DNA from: Jacaranda mimosifolia | Taxonomy: Eukaryota; Streptophyta; Magnoliopsida; Lamiales; Bignoniaceae | Assembly (NCBI GenBank): GCA_018894105.1 | Contig: CM032128.1 | Coordinates: forward strand, 19,325,001-19,389,000 | Direction: 5' to 3' | DNA length: 64,000 bases | In this document: positions 12,807-23,715 of the stretch, piece by piece | Layout: every line of letters starts with the position of its first letter | Numbering within the stretch: the stretch's first letter is position 1 | Translations under genes and position numbers: made by a program | Notes under the pieces: generated by a model | Told to the model about the DNA's origin: nothing | What the model saw: the letters and a program-made list of their open reading frames with translations, nothing else | The model's database searches: none

Positions 12807-13667
12807 TTAAGTTGGTTGTGAATTGTTGATGATCAAATCACTTTCCCAGTGGTGTTTGATTCTTTTTCTATTCGCCTTAAACCTCCTTCTTGAATCAATT
12901 TCTTCCAACTCCATCATTCCATGTGGGAAGATTTCAATTATGCGAAATAACTCCAACCATCGTGATCTTAGTTTTCCTGATAACCACTTAAAATAGGAGC
13001 TGTAGAATAGTACTTGTTCATCTAGCTCTAATTGATCTTTCAAAATTTTTCGATCACTCCTATATTCAGTCTTTCCTTTATATGACTTGGCTTTTTTATT
13101 TACCACACTAACTGCAAAACACTTGTCAATGTCGTTAGGAAAATCAAATGCTTTAAACACATTAAAAGTTACCTTTCCATCTTGGACCCTCATGGTTAGC
13201 TCACCTTTTTGCACATTTATGATAGTCCTACTTATGGCCAAGAATGGTCTCCCAAGGATGATTGGAACTTTAGTATCCTCCTCCATGTCCAACACAATAA
13301 AATCTGTAGGGAAAATAAATTTATCAACTTTTACAAATACATCTTCAATTATTCCCTTAGGATACTTGAATGTCCTATCCACAAGTTGCAAGGTTACACT
13401 AGTTAGCTTGATCTCTCCCAATACAAGTCGTTGGTAGATGGAATATGGCATTAAATTTATGCTTGCTTCCAAATCACATAGTGCCTTTCCAGAAAATTTA
13501 GTACCAATTTTGCATGGTATGGTGAAACTTCCAGGATCCTTAAGCTTTGGAGGTAACTTCTTTTGGATGATTGCACTGCATTCCTCTATGAGAGCCACTG
13601 TTTCAAATTCACTCAAACGCCTTTTGTTGGATAAAATTGCTATCATGAATTTTATATAACTAGGCAT
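12807..13667 (-). pseudogene. Retroelement protease fused to integrase C-terminal tail
   Basis: This 286-codon open frame continues the gag frame after a single stop codon. Residues about 50-190 are a retropepsin-like protease: CDLEAS at the active-site position (family usually DLGAS) and ILGRPFL near its end. Residues about 215-280 match the C-terminal tail of plant gypsy integrases (GKLRSRW, FPHG.MEL, FKAN..R.KHH). Reverse transcriptase, RNase H and the integrase core (together normally well over 800 residues) are absent, and the junction keeps the frame open. The element therefore could not move on its own. The frame is ended by a stop shortly before the GGCAACCC box, as in full-length relatives. 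Confidence 0.8.
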
Positions 13668-15153
13668 TTATTCTAAGGCTCCAGCAAATGGAATATTTAT
13701 GTGGAGTTTCTTGAAAACCTCTAAAAATTGTTGAAATTGCTTGTCTAACTTTTGCTTCTTAAGCCTCTGAGGAAATGGTGGAGGTGGTATGATAGGATCA
13801 ACTTCTTCAATTTTCTGCTTCTCATCCTTTCTTTTCTCAATTGGTGATTCTTCTTCCAATTCCTCTGAAGATGGAGGGACCTTCTGAAATTCTTGCAATT
13901 CTCTAGCATTCCTCAAAGAAACAGCGTTGTAATGTTCCTTGCCTTCTCGTTTAGGATTTACCTCAGTATCAATTAGCAAAGTTCCTTGCTGTCTCATACT
14001 CAATGCAATGGCTAGCTGACCCATTTGTGTTTCTAATGTTCTAATTAGAGCTGATTGACTCTGAATTGCTGCTTTAGTTTTTGTCATGAACTGCATAAAC
14101 ATCTCCTCTAATGATGGTTTTTTTTCTTAAGTTGGTGGATTTATTTGTTGATGAAAGCCTAGTGGTGGAGGTTTAGAGGTTGAAATTTGTCCTTGATTAT
14201 TACTCCAAGAAAAATTGGAGTGTTGTCTCCATCCAGGATTATAAGTATTTGAGTATAGATTATTTTGAGTCCTGTTGAAGTTTCCAACAAACTGCACTGA
14301 TTCCTAAGTATGCTGACACTGATCACTCGAATGCGCATCCCCACAAATTTCGCAAGTAATAAATTGGCTCTCTTGCTCCACTGGCTGGGTCATAATACTT
14401 GCAATCGTGTCCATCTTCTTTGTTAAAGTTTCTAATTGTGCAGCCAAAGATGTAGTAGCATTTACCTCATCGACTCCTGCAATTTTCTTTGGTTGAGTTA
14501 ATCTATCAATTAGCCACTGATAAATGTTTGCTGCCATCTCTTCAAATAACTCAAATATTTTCTCAATCTTTTTCCTCATAAGTGTACCTCCTACAGCAGA
14601 TCAACTATTCCTCTTGTTTGTGTAGTTAATCCTTTATAGAATGTTTGCACTTGAAGCCACTTTTTCAATCCTTGATGAAGGCATTTTCTGAGCATCTCCT
14701 TATATCTTTCCATGCTTCATAAAACGTTTCCTGATCAAATTGAACAAAGGAAGTGATTTCATTCCTTAACTTGACTATTCATGATGGTGGAAAAAACTTA
14801 GCCAAGAATTTTTGTGCTAGATTCTCCCAAGTGGCAACGTATCCCGATGGTAAGGATGACAACCAACTCTTTGCTTTGTCCTTTGGTGAAAGTGGAAATA
14901 ACCTCAACCGGATTGCATCATAAGAGACTCCATTATATTTGAAAGTATCACAAATCTCCAAAAAATTAGCTAGACGAGCATTCAGATCTTCTGTTGGAGA
15001 CCCCCCAAATTGGACTGAACTCTGTATCATCTGAATGATAGCGGGCTTGATCTCAAAATTATTAGCCTGAACAGATGGTCTACCGATTCCTATTTGAAAG
15101 CCTTGAATTTGTGGGATAACATAATCCCCTAAATATCCATCTTCCTTTGCCAT
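13668..15153 (-). pseudogene. Gypsy gag remnant with several stop codons
   Basis: Segments in order on the minus strand: 15153-14779 is the capsid-like N-terminal part (start MAKEDGY; KDKAKSWL, WENLAQKFLAKFFPPS), 14579-14304 contains a zinc-knuckle-like CEICGDAHSSDQC, and 14102-13668 is the charged C-terminal gag/linker (ETQMGQLA, Pro/Glu-rich). Stops interrupt it after FFPPS, after the zinc knuckle, near 14130, and as TAA at 13668-13670 directly before the protease ORF. The adjacency of that TAA and the next ATG in the same frame shows that gag and protease were one reading frame. Confidence 0.8.
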
Positions 15154-15297
15154 TTCTGCAGTATCCTCGTTTGCTCAAAAAAATAAATAATAATAGTAAT
15201 AATAAAATAAATAAATAAATAAATAAATAAGTAAAAAAAATTGACCTAAAACTTGGCGTTTAAAATTAATATTAGCATAAAAAAAATAATTTTAGTT

Positions 15298-15314
15298 CCT
15301 AGGCAATGGCGCCA
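15298..15314 (-). promoter_or_regulatory. Primer-binding site (tRNA-Asp type)
   Basis: On the minus strand TGGCGCCATTGCCTAGG lies six bases inside the right LTR. The expected complement of the plant tRNA-Asp 3' end is TGGCGCCGTTGCCGGGG, so most positions agree. This kind of primer is used by Athila/Tat-lineage gypsy elements. It identifies the right LTR as the functional 5' LTR and sets the minus orientation. Confidence 0.75.
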
Positions 15315-15320
15315 AAAACT

Positions 15321-16508
15321 TGTTGGTTGTATTGTGCAAAATAAATAATACAAACAATTACGCAAGTGCATGTGTCGCAACAAGTAATAAAATAATGAAA
15401 AGAGTGTCGATCCCACGAGAAACTAAATTATTCTCTACTAATTATTAATTTATCACACATTTGTTTTATTCAAACAAAATCAATTAAATAAGAATTAAAA
15501 CTAAACTAATGAAAATAAGAAAAAATGTACTGATTAAGATTTCTATTAGGATATAGAAGCCTAGAATTATGATTTCATCAATCGAATAAGTTGATTACAT
15601 AATTTTCTCCCTATAAAATTAATAACAGGTTATTAGTTTTGAGTCTTATGCAATTACGAGGTTCTTCCGAATTTTCCGCAATCAAATCCCTAATTTGTTC
15701 AATTCACTATATTCCTATGTGAATTAACTAAATTATGAATAAGATTATACCACTCAACTAACTCATTCCTATCCTACTCACAAATTAATTAGTTCATCAA
15801 TTTGAACAATTAATCTTAAGGTCTTCTATTGTCAATCAATCCCTAGATTTTCTTTTCCAAGACTCCTCAAGGGTTTAAAAATGCACTTAACTGTTAATCA
15901 AGCAATCAAATGGAAAAAGCACACAATAGAAAAAATAACCTTAAGCGCTACTAATTTCATGGAAAAAAATCCTGCATCAATTTATTCAAAAGAATCCATC
16001 ATAATCCTAGAGTAACGAATTAGTCTATGATTGAATTGTCAAACAAAACATGAATAAAAAGGAACATCGTTTCAAATTCAGAATAAAAAAAATAAAATCA
16101 AAGGGAGAGGTAGAAACTCTATTCCTAGACGAATAAGATCTCCACTTTGTCCTTCTCCGAATCCTGAATTCTCGCGATACTTTTGATCTCCAAAATAGAA
16201 AATCCCCATCGTCCTAACTAAGTGTCTGAAAGGCTTATTTATAAATGATTAATAGAGTCTTCTAATTAGAATAGGACTTGAATAAATAAAAGTCTTTTCT
16301 GTCCATCCTTGATTAGATCATGAGGTATCATCCTGTCAGCATTCCCACCGACTTGTGTCAATTTGTCCCCTTTTATAGCTTATCCACTTATATTCCTATA
16401 ATTCCAAATTTTCATCAATTAGTAAGGAAATTATAATTTTTTAAGCAAGAAAATTATTTGTTAAGTCCTAAACATGATATTAAAATTAATACTAATATGG
16501 ACTTAACA
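15321..16508 (-). repeat. Right LTR (functional 5' LTR) of gypsy derivative
   Basis: This 1188-bp LTR reads TGTTAAGTCCATATTAG to ACCAACA on the minus strand, followed by the primer site. It is the inverted counterpart of 10120-11329. A likely TATA region on the minus strand is the TTATAAATAAGCC box near 16233-16245. Confidence 0.8.
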
Positions 16509-16513
16509 TTTGA

Positions 16514-17655
16514 CATTTTTGATTACTTCTAAAAATTTGTTGAAGTTAATCTCCAATTTTTTGCATAATTGTTATGCTGGCTCTCGCTTGGCAAATTATT
16601 TGTTTATGAGATAAGCATTTAATTGTTGGAATTGAATCTCAATTTTAGATTTATTTATTGTTTATTTAATTATTGAACGGGTGATGAATAAATGGGGATG
16701 ATCATGAGCCTTTAATATTAATTTTATTTGTTTCAAGTTGATTAAATGAGTTGTATTAAATTGGGGTTTGCATGCCTCTTAATTTCTACCTTGTAAATGT
16801 TATGGGAGTAGAATCACTAGGAGTGAAGATTTCTTTTTCATGTAATTGTTACAAGGAGCAAAGAAGACCATTGGAGGCATGGAGACTTTTGAAGGCCCAT
16901 GAATGTATAGGATACACTTATGTAATAGCTAGATTTAATCAACCCACTTAAAATCAACTAAGTGATGCACCTATGGGTCTAAGTGCATTGCTTGGTTAGC
17001 CTCATGGTAATCCTACCCTAGGAGCACGCTAGGCGCATTTACTTATTTATGCTTTTCATATCCTATTGATGTATAAGATGCATAGTTAGGATACAGAAAA
17101 CCTTAATAAGAAGATGAGATGATGAGATCTTTGCAAGCAAAAACCCTTCACTTAGAATGTCTAAGTGCTTTAAAATGTTAAGTCAAAATGGATATGAATT
17201 AAAAAGAGTTTTTGTTAATCCATGCCTTCTACTAATAGTATATAGCATGATGATGCTACCATCTTTGTGTGATATACATCCGGTTATAGGGGTTACACTT
17301 AGGTAGCATATGATGCATCTTTGATTTGAGGCCTCCCATACATTATGCACTCAGTCATAGGGGATGTTGTGGCACCGTCTCGAATCAAAGTTTGATTGGT
17401 AGGTTCAACTTAACACCAAATATTGTAGAGGCCGTCCTTATAGGGGATCTACATGAAAATGTGAGGCAAAATATATCAAGAGTTGCATAGAGATGCAATT
17501 AGCAAAATTTGCTTACCTTTGGATTGTTTATGGATATACATCTTATCACGGGGGGTCTACTTACAAGTCCATAGGGTCTTGATTCTGACTAGGAAATAAG
17601 ATTTTTCAAATTCTTCTAGGGGGTGAAGGATTTGATAGAATAATGGGAGAAAAAC
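16514..17655 (+). mobile_element. Internal region of long-LTR element, resumed after gypsy insertion
   Basis: The sequence continues the block interrupted at 10114. It aligns with 33195-34157 of the second copy (for example TCATGAGCCTTTAA, GGAGCACGCTAGGCGCATTT, GATGTTGTGGC.CC.TCTCGAATCAAAG). No gag or pol homology is seen. It runs into a truncated second LTR at about 17656, with no polypurine tract between them, so the junction is probably a deletion. Confidence 0.6.
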
Positions 17656-18329
17656 ATGCTTGAATGTTACTTTACTCTATGAGCAAACCCATATGAGATA
17701 TAGATGCATGTTAGTGGGTGCTTGTTAGAGAATAAGGAACTGAAGGCCCACCTGGAGAATCTACTAGATAGCCGATGTGGCAAGTCGATAGTAGCAAGTT
17801 ATCCAACTTACTCTAGTGTATATAATTAGTCCTTTGACCTAAGGATCCATGGTAACCTTGTGTTTAGGTTCTCATGCTTTGACTCCTTCCTAGTCATTTG
17901 GTGGGCCATACGGGTGGTGATTGGGCATGAGTTACTTAGACATGGAGGTTTGTGAGATTCAGGATGGAATCCAACTCCTCATCTTTGTGAAGAGCGAGTG
18001 CATCTCCTATGTATTCTATAATGATTGATTTCGAGAAATCCTTGCGCAAGGTACTATGACAATTTAGAAAAGGAGTTTTTCAAAGATGATATCATAAAAA
18101 GAATTGAACATTGAGAATAGAAACACAGTATCAAGGATATTATGGAGCTGATAAATATCTTACCCTAGGCCTCTTTCGGGAGATAGGAGATAAAATGATC
18201 GTATTTGCATGGTATGCCTAAAGTTAGAATAGTTCTCCAAGAGCATTCATTTCGATCAATCAATTGAGCTCCATGGCACATCAATCATGGAGATTGAGCA
18301 CTCTTCAAATTAATAGAGATTAATTGAAT
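17656..18329 (+). mobile_element. Second long LTR, 5'-truncated, first part
   Basis: It matches 7613-8300 of the first LTR from TGTTACT..CTCTA onward (CCCATATGAGATA, CAAGTTATCCAACTTA, CTTTCGGGAGATA). About 245 bp of the LTR 5' end is absent. The LTR is cut at 18329 by the CACTA insertion and resumes at 31185. Removing the insert and one copy of the AAT duplication restores a sequence co-linear with 8290-8310. Confidence 0.7.
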
Positions 18330-18359
18330 TACTACAACAATTTGCACTTCACATAACAA

Positions 18360-18765
18360 AAATTTTGGTAACAAAGGTAAAATTCGTTACATATGTTAGA
18401 TTTATTGTAACAAAATTGATTTTTTGTTACAAATAACATTTTCTTTAGTAACAAAGTAAAAGTCTTGTTACCTTTAACTCAAATTTGTTACCTTAAATTT
18501 TTTATGTTCGTAAATAAATAATTATTCATTACGGAAAATGTTATTTTGTTACATATAGCATTTTTCGTCATATAAGAAGATATATTTGTAACAAAATTTG
18601 GTACCTTTTGTAACAACAAAATATTTGTTACAAATAAAATATATTGTAACAAAGATTTTAGTTACTAAATTTTAATTAACTTCCCTCCAAAATTAATTCC
18701 CTCCAAATATCAATTGTATACATATGGTAACAATGATTTTCGTTACTAATTATAAACGAATATTA
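18360..18765. repeat. CACTA left subterminal repeat cluster
   Basis: About fifteen occurrences of GTAACAAA / TTTGTTAC or close variants (TTCGTTAC, GGTAACAA) lie in both orientations in about 400 bp. In CACTA elements such subterminal repeats are the binding sites of the element-encoded DNA-binding protein. The matching cluster lies at 30718-31160. Confidence 0.75.
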
Positions 18766-19434
18766 AATTAAATTTTTACTAAAACTTGTGGGTTGGGCTT
18801 TTGTTCAAGAAATGGACTTCACAATAATGTAAAGAATTTGTTAATTGGGCTTAACCAATTTTTTAGTGAATTATTATTGAACTGTGTTTTATTTTAAAGA
18901 TTGAGCTTGAAGAAATTTGAAATGAATAATCCATTAGTTGGGCCAATTTCTTTAAAATATTGGGCTTTATAACTTTTTTTGTGAATTATTCAATGAATTG
19001 GGAGTTTTCATTTAGACGAAAAATGCAAAATTGGTCTCGTAACTATACCCTACTGGCAAATTTAGACTTTTTATTTTTGGTATACTAACTTTTGAATTTT
19101 GACAATCTGAGGATAAATCTAGCCCGAATTCATTTGCAACAGGCCCGATCCACATGGCGCCACGTCGCATCCTCTCTCCTACGTGGCATGTGGTGTGGCA
19201 ACCCCTTCTTGCCATGTATTTTACTAGACAAAAAAAAAATGATATTTGCACAAAAAATTAAAAATAGGTACATAAAAATTGAAAAAAGTAAAAAGATAAA
19301 AAAAAGAAGATAAATCTTGAAAAATATTTATATACTTATATATATTCACATATATAAACACACATAGACATGTATCCCGCTTGTTAAATTATCAAATTAA
19401 ATGAATTGAGTCCTAAAAAAAATTTGAAACTTGC
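18766..19434. other. CACTA interior, no gene recognised
   Basis: AT-rich sequence with an atypical GC-richer patch at 19130-19215 (CATGGCGCCACGTCGCATCC). Two overlapping short frames cover it on opposite strands (19012-19251 minus, 19092-19313 plus). Neither resembles a known protein. Confidence 0.35.
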
Positions 19435-20290
19435 ACATTAGAATTTAAAATATCAAATATCCTTGAAATTTATAAAATTTTATTTCCTACGAATTTACCA
19501 TCTAAAATTTTTTAAAAATCTAATTTATCACTTTAGGCCATACAATTTTAATAACATTAAGTTAAAATATCTAATAATGTTAAAATAGTAAAATATCTAA
19601 AAATTTAAATAAATGTTGTTGACTTTATTTATTAAGTTAAAAATGAAATAAAATTAAACAATAAAAATTTAAGTCTATCCTATTATCTATATAATTCAAA
19701 ATTACATAAGAATATTAAAATGATAAATACATCTAAAATAATTCTGTTAAATATAAATAAATTTTATTTATTAATTCAAATATGACAAAAGAAAAACTTA
19801 AACAAAAATTTTTTAAGTCTGTCATCCTAACTATAAATTATAAATTACATAATAATATTAAAATCAAAAATATTCTAAACATTAGAATTTAAAATATCAA
19901 ATATCCTTCAAATTTATTCAATTTTATTTCATACGAATTTATCAGCTAAATTTTTAAAAAAATCTAACTTCTAACTTTAGGCCATATAATTTTAATAATA
20001 TTAAGTTAAAATATTTAATAATGTTAAAATAGTAAAATATCTAATAATTTAAATAAATTTTGTTGACTTTATTTGTTAAGTTAAAAATGAAATAAAAATT
20101 AAACAATAAAAATTTAAGTCTATCCTATTATCTATATAATTCAAAATTACATAATAACATTAAAATGATAAATAGATCTAAAATAATTCTATTAAATATA
20201 AATATATTTTATTTATTAATTCACATATAACAAAATAAAATTTAAACAATAAAATTTTGAGTCTATCATCCTAACTATATACTTGTAGAT
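19435..20290. repeat. Two tandem copies of a 444-bp AT-rich repeat
   Basis: The unit begins ACATTAGAATTTAAAATATC at 19435 and again at 19879. Both copies run through TTAGGCCATA, AATGTTAAAATAGTAAAATATC, GTTGACTTTATTTxTTAAG and TTTAAGTCTATCCTATTATC in the same order, with a few substitutions and short indels. Confidence 0.85.
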
Positions 20291-20297
20291 TACATAA

Positions 20298-20300
<3 letters not shown>

Positions 20301-20328
<28 letters not shown>

Positions 20329-20351
20329 AAGAAGAGGAGGAAGAAGAAGAA
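20301..20351 (+). repeat. GAA microsatellite
   Basis: An AGAAGA trinucleotide run of about 17 units with one GAGGAGG interruption, directly after the 444-bp repeats and before pyrimidine-rich sequence. Confidence 0.95.
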
Positions 20352-20506
20352 TTCCTACTCTTCCCCTCCAGTACTTCATATATTTCTCATTTCTTTTCTT
20401 TTTTCTTCATTCTTTTCTTTTCCTTTTATTCTCATTTCTCTCTTCTTCCATTATTTCATATATTTCTCATTTTATACATATATGTATAAATTTATCATTG
20501 TTTCTC

Positions 20507-20630
20507 ATTTCTCATTATTTCATATATTCTCATTTTATACACACACACACATATATATATATATATAAATTTATCTATAAAGTTTTAAATAATTTTATTT
20601 TTATCATTTTTCTTTCTAATTATTCATACA
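20507..20630. repeat. Left half of a 935-bp-family repeat, split by solo LTR
   Basis: It matches the starts of the units at 27431, 28366 and 29299 (CATTATTTCATATATTCTCA, then ATTTATCTATAAA.TTTTAAATAA). The match is interrupted by the solo LTR and resumes at 23711-23950 (TGTATACTTATTTTTTCTAT onwards), the same order as at 29400-29560. Confidence 0.75.
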
Positions 20631-23600
20631 TGTATTGTAACGCCCCGACCAGGAGGTGCTTGCTTTCGGCCAAGGTGCTACTGACACAATGCCCCATGTC
20701 ATTCTCGCAACAGAAAATACACTTTTCAAAATTTTCAAAATAATTAAATCCTACAACCATCTCCATCAGATACTTACTTCTGAGCCGAAACATTTCAAAT
20801 CACACTTGGCACTTCTATCACCCTCATTGGCTCATGTGTGACTGGGGCTAGTCTATCTTCATAACTTGTTCTTATCTAGGGGTAAGAACGGGGAACAATA
20901 ATAACAACGTAAGTTCGAATAACTTAGTGAGATAATTTAACAATAACCACAAGGTAGCAACTTCATAATCATTATATAAGAGACAAGTAGAGGTACATTT
21001 ATTCCCAAGAGTTGTGAGAAAATATTTTAATCAAAATTTAGAGTAATCCATATCACCACCGTCCCATACCAGTGACGAGACTTCAGAAATTCATTAACTC
21101 TCACATGGAAGTTTTAAATCACGATTTCGACCACAAAATGTCGACATATCACTTGAACAATCACTGAATTTGTGTTAAATATTCGAGTTTCACAATGTAA
21201 AATAAAATAAATAATCACTTTCACACTTTTGCTGTTGGTGGTTCTCCTACCATATCACTCCACTTTTGAAAACACGAAAATCCTTATTCCTCCAAAGTAC
21301 CGAGTGATCGGCTCGGTCACTTAATCACTCACTGGGCATGGCTAGCTGCATGCCTGATCCCGCTCATAGACAGCTAGCCTACTGAGCAGGGATTATGTGT
21401 GCATCGTGCACGGTATCAGCCGAAAGGTCTGTCACGGTCGGTCCATCCCGCCTAATCGCCTTTCGTAACCGATCCCAAGGCCCACCCCCAAGGGTATTAA
21501 CACTTTCACTGTTATCACTTAACATGACCAACAACATTTCACTGAGCACATCAAGTCGCCATGTTAACACGAAATCACTAATTCAGCCCCAGGCTGATTT
21601 CAAGATAGACATGGCGATAATAACATATATTTCAAAATCACTTTTTAGCTTCCTCAATACAATCGCCAACTTTAAATAAAGCGATATTAATTAACATCAA
21701 TAAAAACGCTCAGTGAAAAAGAGCGATGTAGAGTGCTATTTTCATAAACAGTTTATTTTATCAAAACTTGGGTGGAAGTAAACAGTGGGGTGCGGAATCA
21801 ATCATGTAAAATGGCTGAGGGAACTCCGGTACAAATAGTCCAAGAATTACAGATAAGGATAAGAGAAGTCCAACTAACTACTGAAAGAATTCAAGAACAG
21901 CAAGTAAATGTTACATAGGTAAATGGTAGTTTTTAGCAGAAGGGAAGCCAAATAGAGAGGATATACGTGTATCAATGTAAATGTACAAGATAAGAAATTG
22001 TATTTATCAAAATTGTAAGTTTAGGTAGCACTAATTTGAGAATTTCGAGTAGAAGGGATAGCTCAAATAAACTAACCAAGTGAACATTAGAGCTAAAGAA
22101 TAGCATGGAACGAGCACGTATCGATCATTGACTCTTAACACAAATAGAACCAAGCGGCAAGACATAATAACCAGCACATATGTTCTTCCCCTAGCAAGAA
22201 AGCTAATGTAACTCACTTGGAAATGTAGAGGAATTCTTAATCGTATAGTCACTCAGGTTCTGGCTTCTTAGTTAAATCGAAAGCATTGTCACAAAATAAC
22301 TCAAGTTATTATTTCATCAATCTTCTGAGTCTTCACCATAAGCATAATGAACATCATCATCAAACTTAAGGGTATTCTGACATAGTCCTGATAATTCTTA
22401 GATATTTAAATAGTCGATGACCTCGTTTCCCAACTGATTAAAAGTTCAAATTGCATAACTTAAACCCAATATTGACTATGATTTCTCGATCATAATTCTC
22501 AATTCCATGTTACACTTAACTGTGCAAGGTAATCACTTATCATAGTTCTTAACTCGACAAGCCGGTAAATCGGTTATTAATATCTCATTAAAGTCTCAAC
22601 AACAATCTGATAATTCCTCAAAACTGATTAAACTCATTACTGTATTAATTACAAAATCAATACATAATCTTAAACCAAATTATAACTTAACAATCTTAAC
22701 TCTAATCATATTCAACTTCGTCCGAAAATCTAAATACATTCAACAATTCAATCGAATCAAAATTTGATTATTGAAATTTACCCAAATTGGGCGAACCGGG
22801 ACCTAGTCTCACCTTGGAACTAGTCCAGACGAGTCCGGAATTACATTCTACATAAGTTGTCTGAATAGTGTCACCACGCGCCGCCGTCGAAGATGAAGAC
22901 TGCCGCCACCACAAGATGCGTCTCGTTAAGGAGAGCAAAAACCCCCGCAATTTTCAGTTTTGACGCCGGGAAGCCACTCAATTTGGGGTTTAAAGTTGTG
23001 GCAACCCTAGCTCGCCACCTCCTTAATTCTTCCACCACCGCCAGTTGAAACCCAAAATTAACATCACCAAGAGCTTACCCATAAGCTCACAATCAAAACC
23101 CACTACAGCACCACCATTTCCCGCCGTCATAAACGGCGGAATCGTCACCCCCACCGAGCTCCGCCGTCGGGCTTGATTTTCCGACAGTTCCGCCGGATGT
23201 TTCGGGTTAAATTTGGTATGAAATTGATCCTTGAGCTGAGATATAACTTTATACTGTTTTTGTTTCAAGTTTCATGGCCGTTTTCTGGCGTTTCGACGAC
23301 GGGGAAAAAGTTGGGCCATTTTTGAGAATTTGACAAAAATGGGTCCTTCAACTATATATATAAAAGTACTTTCAGCCTCTTCAATTTTGACCCCCAAACT
23401 TCTGACCGACTGTATTTTCACCCCAAAAAGTTTTAATTGCCTTCATTTTAGTCCCCGGCCTTCAATTGAGTCCTCCAACTTTTATTTCTTGCACTTTGAC
23501 CCCCAAAATTTCTATTTTTGAACAGTCAAGTCCAAACAAATTTATTTTGAGGTCCTCAAACTTCTTTTTCTCCCACATTGACCCCAAAAACTTCTAAAAC

Positions 23601-23715
23601 TTTGCAATCAAGTCCTTTTTATTTATTTTCTCGAGCCTTAAAATCCGATTATTCGATATCTTGATTTCTAAATCCTTATTTTTCAAAATACCGAATTTAA
23701 GGGGTGTACATGTAT
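20631..23715 (-). mobile_element. Chromovirus-type solo LTR, TSD TGTAT
   Basis: A 3075-bp LTR (20636-23710) reads TGTAACGCCCC on the plus-strand left end and GGGGTGTACA at the right end, flanked by perfect TGTAT duplications (20631-20635, 23711-23715). No internal gag-pol is present, so it is a solo LTR formed by LTR-LTR recombination. The minus orientation is inferred: on that strand it starts TGTACACCCCTTAAATTCGG, like Tekay/Del LTRs that start TGTAACACCCC. It contains GC-rich sequence at 22860-23200 and short frames of no recognisable kind. Confidence 0.8.

Larger units (their letters stand above)
10115..16513 (-). mobile_element. Athila-like Ty3/gypsy derivative with inverted LTRs, TSD TTTGA
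   Basis: A 6389-bp element (10120-16508) is flanked by perfect 5-bp direct duplications TTTGA (10115-10119 and 16509-16513). Both outer ends start with TGTT....CCATATTAG read inward, so the two LTRs are in inverted orientation, which is abnormal for an LTR retrotransposon. The interior reads on the minus strand: right LTR, tRNA-Asp-type primer site, gag, protease, integrase tail, a non-coding stretch, then the opposite-facing left LTR. The coding part lacks reverse transcriptase, RNase H and the integrase core. The Athila-like assignment rests on the primer site, the gag/protease style and the GGGGAGGCAACCC box after pol. Confidence 0.8.

Noticed and set aside
13087..13659. Plus-strand frames across the protease region.
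   Set aside because: They are shadows of the minus-strand protease-integrase frame.
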